This document shows positions 21,803 to 33,296 of a DNA stretch of 64,000 nucleotides, piece after piece. A model generated the notes under the pieces. It searched no databases and was not told the origin of the DNA. It saw only the letters and a list, made by a program, of their open reading frames with translations. Every line of letters starts with the position of its first letter. The stretch's first letter is position 1. A program made the position numbers and the translations under genes. Origin of the DNA: Craterostigma plantagineum (Eukaryota > Streptophyta > Magnoliopsida > Lamiales > Linderniaceae); the NCBI GenBank assembly GCA_027422505.1, contig JAPQWV010000359.1, forward strand, positions 62,001-126,000. Reading direction: 5' to 3'.

Positions 21803-22656
21803 TTAATTACAGCAGTTCTGTTGAAGAATGTTTCTTTTTATATCTTTAATGATATAGTTCGATGTTAAAGCTACAATTCACCCGCTGTGTGGTACCATTG
21901 ATGTTGATCGTACTGAGTCTAAACCCAAAAATGGGCCAAGAATTGATATTTCCCAGAACATACGAGTGATCGATTGATATTACCAGAACAAGGAGATTAA
22001 AATGGGCCAAGAATTGACAGAGAAGAGTTTATGTTTAACCATTGTAAGGAAATCAGTTAATGCTTGATCTAAAAGTTCAAATCAAGGACCAAACTTGTCT
22101 GTGCAAACATATAAATAGGTCAAAGGTACGTTTTTTTTCATACCTCGCGCAAGAACAGTCCAACTAGGCTGGCGTTACCTCGTAAATGGTCCTGAAATTA
22201 GAGACAGGTCCTGAGATTTATGATAATCCACCCCAGAAAAGAAATCCATTAAAATCCCACTTTCTTCCAAGTTGTTTTCTGCCGAAACGTTTGACTTAGA
22301 AAGATTAACATCTTGAAGAACAAACCCAACACGGATAAACGATGATTAAAATAGTGCTTATCAATCCGAGTTAAAGAAAAAAGGAAAAAAAGAAAAAAGA
22401 AAAAGAACCATCTCTTTAGGATTATAAGAGCTCGGAAAAACAGTTAAATAAAAACCACAATAGATGACGAACCACAGCCATTTATCAGATGGGCCTAATT
22501 TGAAGCCCATTTATATTGAGCCCATTTGGGTTTTTATTCTTATAATAAATAACCCAGCACAAAGATGCGACGAACCACAGCCAGACGCTAGACTAGAAGA
22601 ACTAGATCGGTGACGTCACTCATCGTCGGCGTCGTGCCGCTTATCCCCGTAATAAA
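21803..22656. other. Intergenic
   Basis: 3' flank of the Cys-rich gene and 5' flank of the next gene. An A-rich tract lies at 22375-22405. A 15-base repeat GACGAACCACAGCCA occurs at about 22466 and 22568. Confidence 0.5.
22489..22530 (+). promoter_or_regulatory. Cluster of GGGCC/GCCCA motifs
   Basis: ATGGGCC, AAGCCCA and GAGCCCATTTGGG lie within about 40 bases, 130-170 bases upstream of the ATG at 22657. These are site II-like elements of the kind found in constitutively expressed plant genes. Confidence 0.45.
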
Positions 22657-23644
22657 ATGGAAGGCGTCGGAGCGAGACTGGGCCGGACTTCGAACCGCTA
22701 CGTTCCGACAACTGTTTTCACGGGCCCAGTTCGTAGGTGGAAGAAGGAATGGGTACACGTGGCGGCGCCTTCAAAATCCATGGAAAACCAGCGCTCCTCG
22801 CTGGCGGCGAACGGAAGAGCTAACAACATCGATGAGATGTCGGCGAAGCTCCTTTTCTATCGGTGGACGCCGCAAGACAAGGAGGCGAACGATGTTAAAG
22901 GGCGGAGCAAAGGCGAGGCTTTGGAGGCGGACGAGCCACCAGCTAAGAAGAAGTTCAAGTATATTCCGGTGAGTGTGTCTTCCTAATTCTTGTAGAAGTA
23001 GTTGATATGCCTAGAAAATCCTCATTTTTGTTCATCTATAAGCCATTCATTGGATAATTTAGGTAAATTTCATCGAAGATTGTAATTTGATTCGTCTACT
23101 GTATGTTGTTTCCTTGATGATGATGATGATGATGATGGCTTAGGTTGTGGTGCTCGAAGAACAAAAGAAGGAGCACTCAGAGCAGATTGAGGACGAAGCT
23201 AACGAAGATGAACTTGATGTGAACAGAGGAGAGCCAATTTCGAAAAACGATTGGCGTAAGGAGAAACCCGATATCAATCATACGCCAAAGGGTGCAAAAC
23301 AGGTCAATTATCACTCTACATTCCTTATGTTCTTCTGTTGATGATCAATGAAGGAGATAATACTAGGAAACCTGTCCACTTTCTTGAGGAATACATACAA
23401 GAAATAATTGCCTTTGTTTGTCAGCATTATGTAATCATTTTCGTCATTTTCTTGTCTTTATTACCTGATTGTTATCGATTTTTCTTGAATACTCCATGGA
23501 TCTCCAAGGAGTGGCTATCCTTGTTTTGATGTTAGAAAATATTGAATCATCGAACTTTACCTGCAATAGGATATGGAGAACATGCCCGGGAAGAAGAAGC
23601 GACAAGACCTAAACGAAAGCACTTTGGATCTGAGCCTAGGCTAG
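22657..23644 (+). CDS. Uncharacterised basic/acidic plant protein with C-terminal EAR-like motif
   Basis: Three exons give 181 residues: 22657-22968, 23144-23302, 23570-23644, all joined in phase 0. The N-terminus (MEGVGARLGRTSNRYVP, VFTGPVRRWKKEWVHVAP-type) is Arg/Trp-rich and looks like the conserved core. A middle part (PPAKKKFKYIPV) carries a possible nuclear localisation signal, followed by an acidic segment. The last exon encodes KKKRQDLNESTLDLSLG, whose LDLSL fits the LxLxL form of the EAR repression motif. I recognise it only as a plant-conserved protein of unknown function. A nuclear role, possibly recruiting TOPLESS-type co-repressors, is inference. A (GAT)n run at about 23116-23136 precedes the exon 2 acceptor. 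Confidence 0.7.
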
Positions 23645-23915
23645 GGCTTGAAATCCATGCCGAAGCAGATCTGTTGAAGTAGAAAACATCTACCATTGTT
23701 GTATCATTTAGTCTGTAGTTGTACCTAGCTAGAAGACTTCCATTTTGAGACAATTTTCAAGGTCGTCTGAGAACTCGAAATTCACATGATTTCTGCTGTT
23801 CATTTAGACAAATGGCGCAAACAGATTTAAAAAGATTATTAGCAGCATTGTTATGTACATACCTAACAACTTCTATACCATACACAGACAGAAATCCCAT
23901 CCATCCTAAGGAATC

Positions 23916-25691
23916 TCAGGCATGTACAGTTATCGACACGCATCCCTTTAGCCTCTCGAGGATTGTGTAACTATTGACGATCCTGGAGTGGTGGTGGTAG
24001 TGTTGAGTCAGAGGCAGTCCTTCCTTTACGCACTCGTCGTGCTTCTCCAAAGTGCTGACGATCTCGCTGAAGTCGGGCCTTTTCGAGGGGTTCGCCGCCC
24101 AACAGCGCTTTATCAGGTGCGCGAGCGCCGGCTGACAGCTCGCCGGCAATGGTGGTCGCTCGTTCTGATGAACGGAAAGAAAAAAAAATTGTAAGTACGA
24201 AATTTTTAAGGCAGTTTTCGAAATGCGATGCAATGAGAAAGGGCTAAATTATTTTTTTGGTGTTGTAAATTTGTGGGGTGGGGGTACAAGAACATAAATT
24301 AACAATAATTTTCGAAACTGAAGCAATTTGAGGACGCCTAGGTTGCAAATTTAGGACAGTGGCTTTCGAAATTAAAGAAATTTGGGAAAATTAACGCTGA
24401 ATTTTGAAACTTGTCGGATTTTTAAGCTTATTGTCCTGAAATTGCAGCATATAATTTAGACATCCTCAATTTGATTCGATTTCGAAACTTATTGTTCTAA
24501 TTGTCACTCCCAAATTTACGCGTCTTTAAACCGTCACACTTCTCCAAATGTACCTGACTAAAAAATTAATCATGCCATCAAAAAAATAAATTTACCTTTT
24601 CTGCAACGGCAAACGCGGCTTGGACCGGCGTCATGCCCTGGAAAGGGAGCAAGGCGGTGGTGAGCTCCCACAAGACGATCCCAAAGCTGTAGACGTCGAC
24701 CTTCCGAGTATAAGGCTTCTCCTTGATCATCTCCGGAGCCATCCACCGATACGTCCCCTTATTCCCCTTGTCCTCCCGACACTGGGTCTCAAGGCACGAC
24801 GTCCCGAAATCCGCAACCTTGACTCTCATCTCGTCGTTCAGCAGCAAGTTGTTCGACTTGAGGTCCCTGTGTATGACTCCCTGGGAGTGGAGGTACTCCA
24901 TTCCCCGGGATATGTCGAGCGCCAGTCGGAGTACCGTCTCCACCGACAGCGAGTAGGGCTCCTTCTTGTTCAGGTACATCCTCAGCGTCCCCTGGGACAT
25001 GTACTCCGTGATGATGCAGTACACCGGCGGCTTCTTACACGCCGCTATAAACTGCACGGGGAAGACCATCGTTCATTACAAGCTTGCAGGGTTTCACCCT
25101 AAATATTGAGAATAAAATCCCCATTCTTAGCCCATAATTAGAAGCCCAAGTTCATTAGTTCATGCAGGGTTTCTCCCTAAAACTAATTAACAATACAGAA
25201 AGTAGCCCATAAGCTTATAAACAGATCATATAACTTGTTTCGATTGAGTTTGATACCTGAACGATATTGGGATGGTAGAGCCTGGAGAGGAGGGCGACCT
25301 CGGACTTGAACTGTTGCTCGAGGAGGGATCGGGTTTCCTCTCTGTGTGTCGGGATTCGAACCATCTTCACGGCGACGGCTCTCTGCTTGTAGATCCCTCG
25401 GTAGATTCGACTGTGGGCCCCAGAGGCGAACTTGTTGCCGATGAATAGCTGGGAGAGGTCGGCTGTCCACTCCTCCCTTTCGTCCTCGTTCGAAGCTTCC
25501 CACGTTTCGACGTTCTCCGATTCTAAGATCATCGACCAGGACTCGAGGCTGTCGAACCTTTTCCTATCCATGTTGTTGCCTTCGGCGTTTAAATTGTTCG
25601 ACCTCGACGAAGATGGGACCGAAGAAAAGCGCCGCGCGCTGCTCTTTGTTTTTCGAAGGCGGAGAAACGGGCTGAAGCAAGAGCTTGCCAT
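23916..25691 (-). CDS. HT1: HT1-like Raf-type protein kinase
   Basis: Ser/Thr(-Tyr) kinase of the plant Raf-like MAPKKK C group, 379 residues in three reverse-strand exons: 25691-25257, 25051-24596, 24164-23916. The sequence around ADLSQLFIGNKFASGAHSR, IYRGIYKQRAVAVK (catalytic Lys about 109), HRDLKSNN (catalytic Asp about 208), DFG (about 226) and YRWMAPEMI, ending in NERPPLPASCQPALAHLIK, closely matches HIGH LEAF TEMPERATURE 1. In Arabidopsis HT1 acts in guard cells as a negative regulator of CO2-induced stomatal closure. The 76-residue N-terminal tail is Ser/Arg-rich. All catalytic residues are present. The neighbour on the right is CLMP1-like, as I recall for At1g62390-At1g62400, which supports orthology. 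Close HT1 paralogues remain the alternative. Confidence 0.9.
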
Positions 25692-26946
25692 GCCGACGAC
25701 GGTTTCTTTTTTCGATCGATTTTCCTTTGTGTTGTAGTAAAATTCTTTTTAATTTTCCTCCAGAAAGTATGAAGGGATTTCAAGAAGTGCATGAACTGAT
25801 TGGGAAACATGTGTTTTTGTTAGGAGGAGGAGGAGGCTTGGATGATGATTACTATTACAGGGTTTCTTCATGTATGTAATATGCATCTATTACACGAAGA
25901 AGAAGGGAGGAAGAAAAAAAAAGTTGGAGCTTTTGTTTCTTCTTTTCAAGGAGGAGAGAAACAAATTAAGAAAGATTGGTATAAATGCTGAGTTGAGTGC
26001 GTAAGAACGTCAGAGAAGGAGGGAGAGAGTTGTCTTATGAGTTGGCTCATGGCTTTTTCATAAGGGTGGAGAAAGGCATAATTATTAAAGGTCGTAGTAG
26101 CTGCTTCTTTTTTTTCTTTTTTATATTATATTTTTTCAGGGAACTCTCGTGAGTTCTTTCCTTCTTTTTTAGAAGGAGAAGAAGAAAGAGGGTAAAGGTA
26201 TCAAATGTTTCATTGCGCATCATATCATTGAATGCTCTCAAGTTAATTGGTCACAGCTTCTACGGAAATAAAGCCACCTTTATGTTAGATCCAAATTCGT
26301 CTTGTGCTGAGTAGCACTTTCTTCCCTTTCTTGAAAAGAGCAAAACGCTTTATCCCATGTTCATATATGTTTATCACATTCACAAGATGGCAATTACATT
26401 GTATATGGGATTATTTGACTCCACTAAAGCTGGATTCCAAGCATGTCTAATGGTCTGATGTTGTCATCACTTTTTTCTTCTTTTTCCTATTTATTTTTCG
26501 CGGTCCAAATATTATTCCCGCTAATTTCACCAACGAAATGGGAAATTGCAATTTATGCTCGAAGATTTGGGCTTCTCTTGGGCTGTTCAACTAAATGGGC
26601 CTTTGCTTCAAATTCGGCCCAATAACCTGATCAACGGGAACGGCTGGATAAATACTGTGGGACCCATAAGGTTATTCTATTACAATAATAATTTATGATG
26701 TAATGATTCTCGTTAGGGTTTCGGGGGCCTAACAGAGAGGGAGAGGGCACTTTCTTTCTAGGAAAACCCAATCTTTTCTTTCTCCACGTTCGTCGATTGC
26801 AATCTGCTTCGAAGCCACCGCCAATTTTGCTGCATCTTTTTTACGATTCAAGTAAAGGGCGGGGCATGTCTGTATACTAAAGGTGCGATCTTTTTCGACC
26901 CTTTCTTTCTTTTAGTCGATTGTGGAACTTAGAAGTTGAATTTTGA
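25692..26946. other. Divergent intergenic region between HT1-like and CLMP1-like genes
   Basis: About 1.25 kb containing both promoters and leaders. Purine-rich tracts (GAAGAAGAAGG, GGAGGAGG) lie in the kinase leader at 25824-25935. A GTGCGATC-type donor after 26880 suggests a possible leader intron for the right-hand gene. No RNA gene seen. Confidence 0.5.
26567..26622 (+). promoter_or_regulatory. Cluster of TTGGGC/TGGGCC/GGCCCA motifs upstream of the CLMP1-like gene
   Basis: TTGGGC twice, ATGGGCC and CGGCCCAAT within 56 bases, about 350 bases upstream of the conserved ATG. Site II-like promoter elements. Confidence 0.45.
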
Positions 26947-29226
26947 ATGGTTTTGGTAGAATCGTATGGGAAAGTCTGGCAAGAAAAAGAAGGCTGGTGT
27001 CAGCCAAACCAAACTCAATCCCAAGTTTCCGACGGAGGTATTCAATCCCCGCCGGCGGTCAACGGCGGCATTAATTTAGACGCTTCTGTTTTCTTGAAAA
27101 GAGCGCACGAGCTAAAGGAAGAGGGCAACCGGCGATTTCAGGCCAAGGATTACGGTGGTGCGCTTGAGCAATATGAAAAGGCCCTTAAGCTCATTCCCAC
27201 TATGCACCCTGATAAAGCTGTCTTTCACAGCAATAAAGCTGCTTGCTTGATGCAGATGAAGCCTATCGATTACGACCTCGTTATATCCGAGTGTACTCTG
27301 GCGCTTAGGGTGCAGCCGAGCTACGTTCGGGCCCTTTTGAGAAGGGCCCGTGCCTACGAAGCAGTAGGGAAGTACGAAATGGCTATGCTAGACGTTAAAG
27401 CACTGTTGAACGCTGATCCTAAGAATGGCGATGCATTGGAGATTTTCGGTAGATTGAGAGTGGCGTTTGGCCCTCGCCAGGATGCCCAGCAAGACCTTCA
27501 AAGCAGGCCATCGCCTGCCGCTCTTGGGGCCTCTGCGGTTCGCGGAGCGCCCGTGGGCTTAGGCCCGAGCTTGCCAAGTAGGCCCGCTGCTAAAAAACCT
27601 GGCTTTGTGGCGAATTTGCCGTCTAATAAGTCAGAGAAGTTGTACCCAATTCCTCACATTGAAAATGGTCCTACGCCTAAATCCCCGTTGCCTCAAGTTG
27701 TACTGAAGCCCGAAAATGGCTCGTCGAAATCGTATTCTATTACTGCCAAGAGTGAACAGAAGGATTCGTCTGATGTGCAGAAGCTGTCTGAAAATGCTGC
27801 TGTTAAGTACAGACTATTGAAGCTCGTCTACGATCACGACATAAGGCTCGCCCAAATGCCCGTAAACTGCAGCTTGAAAGTCTTGAGAGATATGGTCAGC
27901 AGGCGTTTTCCAATGTCGAAATTTGTGCTGATTAAGTACAAGGACAGCGATGGAGACTTGGTGACTATAACTTGCACCGCTGAGCTTAGGCTTGCGGAGT
28001 CTTGTGTTGACAATTTAATCCCTGAAGACCCTGACTTGGGAAAAGGGGACTCGTTTGGGATGTTAAGGCTGCACATTGTTGAAGTGAGCCCCGAGCAAGA
28101 GCCACCGTTGTTAGATGAAGAGGAAGAAAAGAAGCCTCCTCAGACTGAGGTAGATGGCTCTTCAACGCCTGAAACTGCTGCTGCTGAAGCTGTAGATTCT
28201 ATGGTCGATAACGCCGAAAAAGTTGTTCAGAAGGAGAAAGACGCCGCTGCACAAGAAAATTCTGAGTTTAAAGAGGTTGAAATGGATGATTGGTTGTTCG
28301 AATTCGCCCAACTCTTTAGAACTCATGTTGGGATTGACTCAGATTCCCACGTCGACCTTCACGAGCTTGGCATGGAGATGTGCTCGGAAGCTCTTGAAGA
28401 AACGGTGACCAGCGAAGATGCTCAGAATCTCTTCGACAAGGCTGCGCTTAAATTTCAGGAAGTTGCTGCTTTAGCTTTCTTCAATTGGGGAAACATTCAT
28501 ATGTGTGCTGCTCGAAAAAGAATCCCTATTGACGAGTCTGCTGGTAAAGAAACGATGGACACTCAGCTGCAAACTGCTTACGATTGGGTGAAAGAGAAGT
28601 ATTCTCTTGCTAAAGAGAAGTACGAACAGGCCCTTGCAATAAAACCAGATTTTTACGAAGGATTGCTCGCCTTGGGGCAGCAGCAGTTTGAAATGGCGAA
28701 ACTTCATTGGTCCTTCGTACTGGCGAAGAAAGAAGATTTGTCGAAGTGGGACTCAAAGGAGACGATTGGCTTATTCGACAGTGCAGAAGAGAAAATGACA
28801 GCAGCCACTGAGATGTGGGAGAAACTCGAGGAGCAAAGAGCGAATGAGCCGTTGAAGGATCCTAATTCGAACAAGAAAGAGGAATCGTCGAGGAGGAAAA
28901 AAAAGCAAACTGGCGAATCTTCGGATAATCAAGGAGATATGTCGCCCGAAGAAGCAGCAGAACAAGCTGCTGCTATGAGGTCTCAGATACATCTCTTTTG
29001 GGGAAACATGCTCTTCGAAAGATCGCAAGTTGATTGTAAGTTGGGATTGCAAGGCTGGGAGAAGAACCTCGAACGTGCTGTTGAACGATTCAAACTCGCC
29101 GGAGCTTCTGAAACTGATATTTCGACCGTCGTCAAGAATCATTGTTCGAACGGAGAGGAAGCTGCTAAGGAGAAACGGGTGGAGGATTCAGGCGGTGAAG
29201 TAGCAGCTGAAAAACAAGATTATTGA
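26947..29226 (+). CDS. TPR and PB1 domain protein, CLMP1/PHOX-like
   Basis: Intronless 759-codon frame. It has an N-terminal TPR array (about residues 50-165, from FLKRAHELKEEGNRRFQAKD to ADPKNGDALEI), a Pro-rich linker, a PB1 domain (about 285-370, KYRLLKLVYDHDIRLAQMP to RLHIVEV) and a second TPR-like region to the C-terminus. In Arabidopsis the close relative CLMP1 (PHOX2) keeps chloroplasts from clumping; others of this Phox family are TPR-PB1 co-chaperone-like proteins. The frame-consistent ATG at 26947 gives an unrelated leader. The expected family start, MGKSGKKKKAG, lies at 26966 in another frame and would join PPAVNGGINLD if the C run at 27047-27050 had five rather than four Cs. So a one-base loss probably affects the N-terminus. 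The rest is intact. Confidence 0.9.
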   Translation: MVLVESYGKVWQEKEGWCQPNQTQSQVSDGGIQSPPAVNGGINLDASVFLKRAHELKEEGNRRFQAKDYGGALEQYEKALKLIPTMHPDKAVFHSNKAACLMQMKPIDYDLVISECTLALRVQPSYVRALLRRARAYEAVGKYEMAMLDVKALLNADPKNGDALEIFGRLRVAFGPRQDAQQDLQSRPSPAALGASAVRGAPVGLGPSLPSRPAAKKPGFVANLPSNKSEKLYPIPHIENGPTPKSPLPQVVLKPENGSSKSYSITAKSEQKDSSDVQKLSENAAVKYRLLKLVYDHDIRLAQMPVNCSLKVLRDMVSRRFPMSKFVLIKYKDSDGDLVTITCTAELRLAESCVDNLIPEDPDLGKGDSFGMLRLHIVEVSPEQEPPLLDEEEEKKPPQTEVDGSSTPETAAAEAVDSMVDNAEKVVQKEKDAAAQENSEFKEVEMDDWLFEFAQLFRTHVGIDSDSHVDLHELGMEMCSEALEETVTSEDAQNLFDKAALKFQEVAALAFFNWGNIHMCAARKRIPIDESAGKETMDTQLQTAYDWVKEKYSLAKEKYEQALAIKPDFYEGLLALGQQQFEMAKLHWSFVLAKKEDLSKWDSKETIGLFDSAEEKMTAATEMWEKLEEQRANEPLKDPNSNKKEESSRRKKKQTGESSDNQGDMSPEEAAEQAAAMRSQIHLFWGNMLFERSQVDCKLGLQGWEKNLERAVERFKLAGASETDISTVVKNHCSNGEEAAKEKRVEDSGGEVAAEKQDY

Positions 29227-29821
29227 GTAAACGTATTGCCAGAAAATTCAAGAAACTGTTGGTACTGACTGTGTTCTTTGATGCTTGTGATTGAAGACAA
29301 AGGATTTCAAGAAAAGACTGGTTTTTGCATTTTCTTTGAAGATTTTTTTGGTGTGTCTTTAATCATAAAACTCATGATCGTTTACGTTGTTCGATGGAAA
29401 GAACTGAGAATTTTGTATTTTTGATCTCAAGCAAGTAGGCATGAAACTTGAGCCCAGCATAAAGATTCATGATAGTCCTCAAAACACAAACTTGGGATGT
29501 GATCATCTTCCTTCTCAACCGAAGATTGCGTCATTTTTCGATCTCAGCCGTCCGTTTCCTCGACTAATCTAATCAACGGCGATGATAAACCGTTTAACAG
29601 CATTTCTGGCAAGGAGCTTATGACCCCACAATACGCGGAATCGTTTAACTGCATACATAACTCACAACAAGAGCACCGATAAAGAAAATATCCAACTTAG
29701 AAACGGAAGTGCACATATATATATTATTTTCAAGCGTGGCTCATTCTAACATCATTGGCAGACTGAAGTAAAATATCATAACTGTGGTCTGCTTCTTACA
29801 TCGTACGAAAACCGAAAAAAG
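29227..29821. other. 3' flank of CLMP1-like gene and promoter of the fibrillin gene
   Basis: No additional gene seen. An ACATATATATATTATT stretch at about 29710-29728 may serve as the TATA region of the fibrillin gene. Confidence 0.4.
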
Positions 29822-30964
29822 ATGGCTTCAATGGCTTCAGTCAACCAATCAACCTACGAAAGACTCAGCAAAAGCTCAGCGAACATCCCAAAATCACCCG
29901 CCCACTCATCTGCTGCTTTCAGCTTCAGTATTCAACCTCCTCGACGGCCAATCATTAAGCTGAGGCTCGCCGTCAATGATTTCAAGGCGCGCGCAGTGCC
30001 GAGCGACGACGAGTGGGGCCCAGATCCCGCCGAAGCGTCATCCTCACCTCCGCCGGGAGGAGCCGCCGTCGCCGATGAAAAGAAGGACGAGGGACCATCG
30101 ACCGACTTATTGAAGAAGCAGCTTATCGATTCCTTTTACGGAACGAACAGAGGATTAAGCGCTAGCAGCGAGTCTAGAGCTGAGATTACTGAGCTTATTC
30201 ATCAAATCGAGGCTAAGAACCCTAATCCTGCGCCTACGGAGGCTCTGTCCCTCTTGAATGGGAAGTGGGTTCTTGCGTAAGTGACTCCTTTGATCGTAAA
30301 GATGCAATCTTTGATGACTTTTTATTCGATGGGCAATTTCAATCGTGGGAAAGATTGCTTCTTGAAATCAAAATTAAATAAACGCAGGTACACAACGTTT
30401 TCGGGCTTACTTCCTCTGTTTTCGAGGGGCGGCGAACTGCCGCTTGCAAAGGTGGAGGAGATATCTCAGACCATCGACTCAGAAAGCTTCACAGTTCAGA
30501 ACTCGGTCGTCTTCGCCTCGCCAATCGCAACGACTTCCATCACCACGAATGCCAAATTCGAAGTTCGAAGCCCTAAGCGTGTGCAGGTAATAACTGCTAA
30601 GAACCCATCGAAAAAAGCCCTCGAAATAAACCGAACTGTTTTCTCACCGCAGATCAAGTTCGAAGAGGGCATTATAGGCACGCCACAGCTTACGGACTCA
30701 ATCGAACTGCCCGAAAACGTTGAGTTCTTGGGTCAGAAGATCGACCTTTCGCCCTTCAAAGGCTTGCTCTCTTCGGTTCAGGACACTGCTTCCTCTGTTG
30801 TAAGAACGATCTCTAGCCGCCCGCCATTGAAATTCCCCATACGAAACAGAAGATCTGAGTCTTGGCTTCTGACGACTTACCTCGACGAAGAGCTTCGTAT
30901 TTCGCGGGGAGACGGCGGCAGCATTTTCGTGCTTGTTAAGGCCGCAAGCACCCTTTTGCTGTGA
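29822..30964 (+). CDS. Plastid lipid-associated protein (fibrillin)
   Basis: Fibrillin/PAP of about 321 residues, FBN1/CHRC type: plastoglobule-associated protein linked to lipid and carotenoid storage and photoprotection. Exons 29822-30276, 30388-30586 and 30653-30964 join in frame. The first 60 residues are Ser/Arg-rich and hydroxylated, consistent with a plastid transit peptide. The PAP core begins at [16 protein letters not shown] and includes [36 protein letters not shown] and the C-terminal [18 protein letters not shown] signature. The second intron is only 66 bases, a multiple of three and free of stops, so its retention would insert 22 residues. The last residues (KAASTLLL) differ from the usual EGSPLL ending. 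Confidence 0.9.
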
Positions 30965-31599
30965 GTTAAAGATTTGCTTCGATTGGTGTCATTTGTGTGA
31001 TGATATAAACAGCAAAAAACACATATTAAAACACATATTACAGCTTTAAATTTGTTATGTGTGTGCGTGTGTAATAAGTTTCTGAGGATTTGTGTTGTTC
31101 AGTCTATAATACATACATCTTGTAAGAATCAGTACGGTGAATAAATAACTAACTGATGCCTTTTGGGGCTCAAGTTTTAACTTTTAAGGCTTTTTTTTGC
31201 CCCAACTATAAAAGTTAGTTGTTTTCCTTTTTTTTTTTTGAGCGGACTAAAACTTTTCCATTCCATTTGTTCCATTCTGTTTGGTGTCGTGTTCGTAACC
31301 ATTCACACGACATATATTCGTGCGACTACATAGATAGAGATTAGAAACTATTGCATAACAATAATCTTCAATGATTAGACAATAAAGAAAACATTCCAGT
31401 AAACTGAAACATCTTTGTGTTGCTCGTGCCATCACGTTCTCCTAAAAAAACTAGTCGAAAAAAAGGATGTAATAAAAAACGTGGCTGTCACGTCTCTTAT
31501 TACCGTATAAATCGATTCAAAGTCTTTGCCCTTATATATATACACACATACTCCCACAACTCCATTGTATAGCCATCCACAAACAAGCTCAACAAAGCC
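30965..31599. other. Intergenic between fibrillin and pectate lyase genes
   Basis: 3' flank of the fibrillin gene with A/T homopolymers (for example 31191-31197 and 31228-31239), then the pectate lyase promoter. No other gene supported. Confidence 0.45.
31531..31541 (+). promoter_or_regulatory. TATA box of the pectate lyase gene
   Basis: CTTATATATAT about 65 bases upstream of the ATG at 31600. Confidence 0.5.
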
Positions 31600-33296
31600 A
31601 TGGCTAAGCCATCTTCTCTACTAATGCCAATACTAGTGACCTCATCATGGCTACTCGCACTTTTCGTCCCGCCCGTCACCGCTCACTACTCATCGTCCTC
31701 GAACGCAAATACGTTCAACAAAACGAGTAGGACCCTACTGAGCTACGGCCGTTCGAACCCCACAAACGTAGGCGGCGGAAAAATGATGAACAGAATCGAT
31801 TCTTGCTGGCGATCAAACCCTAATTGGGCCGCGAACCGCCACGCCCTAGCCGACTGCGTCGTCGGGTACGGCACTGGCACGCTGGGCGGAAAGAACGGCC
31901 GACTGTACGTCGTGACCGACCCTTCGGACGACCAGGTAAACCCTAAACCCGGAACCCTAAGGTGGGGTGCAGTGCAGAACGAGCCATTGTGGATCGTCTT
32001 TCAGAGGGACATGACCATCGTCCTAAAAAACGAGCTCATAGTGAATAGTTATAAGACGATCGACGGCAGAGGTGCGAATGTTGAGATCACTAAAGGGCCG
32101 TGCATTACCATTCAGTACGTCAAGCACGTAATAATCCACGGGATTAGCGTGCACGGATGTACGCCTGGGAAGGCGGGATTGGTTAGGAGTTCGCCCCAGC
32201 ACGTGGGGCGTAGGCTTGGCTCGGACGGGGATGCGATTAGCGTTTTCGGTTCGTCTAATGTTTGGATCGACCACTGTTATTTGGCGAACTGCGCCGACGG
32301 GCTCGTGGATATTATTCACGCGTCGACGGCCGTGACCGTTTCCAACAACTACTTCACGCAGCATAACAAGGTACAAAACAAATCCTGCAATGACTATTAC
32401 ATAGGAATTTCATTTAAGTAATCGGAATTTTCGGCGCGCGTGCGAAGGTGATGTTGCTAGGGCATAATGATCAGTTTACGGCCGACAAAATCATGAAAGT
32501 TACCATAGCTTTCAATCACTTTGGCCCGGGATGTATACAAAGAATGCCAAGGTAATAAGAAAATCAAGAACCTCCTCTCAATTTTGTATTTAACCATTTT
32601 TTTTTCTTTTTTGTCCATTTTTTATGGAAGACGTCGTAAAAAAAACTTAGGCGACTATTGATAGTCGAAAACGGTGCTTTTGTTGTGATTGTAGGGTTAG
32701 ATTTGGGTACGCCCATGTCGTGAACAATAGGTACGACGAGTGGATCATGTACGCAATAGGCGGAAGCGCGGATCCCACCATACTGAGCGAAGCCAACTAC
32801 TTCATGGCCCCGAAGAATCCCGTGGTCAAACAGGTATATATATATATATATATATATATTATTTCCAACACGTTCACTCAAGCCTAATTTGTTACCTAAC
32901 ACTAAACGTGTTATTTTCATCACCATAATCTCTTGGTTTGGACACTGATATATCATATGATCACTGTGCCTAAAAATCTAATTAAAAACGTTAAGAGTAA
33001 AGGGAAGGAATTATATCGTAAAATTTTACTCATGGTTTATACATCAGACTAATCGATATTTTCTGGGGTAGGTTACTAAGAGGGATATTCCGAGTAAGAT
33101 CAATTGGAAAGGATGGAAATGGAGGACGATGAACGACGTGTTTTTGAACGGCGCGTATTTCGTGCCCTCTGGATGGGGAAGCTGCAGCCCTTACTACTCG
33201 GGATCGGCCTACTTCACTGCGTATCGCGCGACTTTAGTTCCCGCGATAACCGCCGATGCGGGCCCGCTTCGATGCTTCTCCGGGAAGAAATGCTGA
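31600..33296 (+). CDS. Pectate lyase (PL1 family), secreted
   Basis: Pectate lyase of about 412 residues cleaving de-esterified homogalacturonan in the wall by Ca-dependent beta-elimination. Exons: 31600-32370, 32448-32551, 32695-32833, 33072-33296. A hydrophobic signal peptide ([17 protein letters not shown]) is followed by [19 protein letters not shown], the [12 protein letters not shown] start of the fold, [35 protein letters not shown] (Ca-site Asp), and the catalytic-region [16 protein letters not shown]. Four Cys near the C-terminus ([13 protein letters not shown]) are typical. Exon 2 uses an AAG acceptor. A (TA)n tract lies at the start of intron 3. No missing key residue was seen. Confidence 0.93.
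32835..32860. repeat. (TA)n microsatellite
   Basis: About 13 TA units immediately after the donor of pectate lyase intron 3. Confidence 0.9.

Noticed and set aside
32023..32376. 117-codon frame antisense to the pectate lyase
   Set aside because: Shadow of the lyase exon 1 caused by codon bias; the forward product is a clear pectate lyase.
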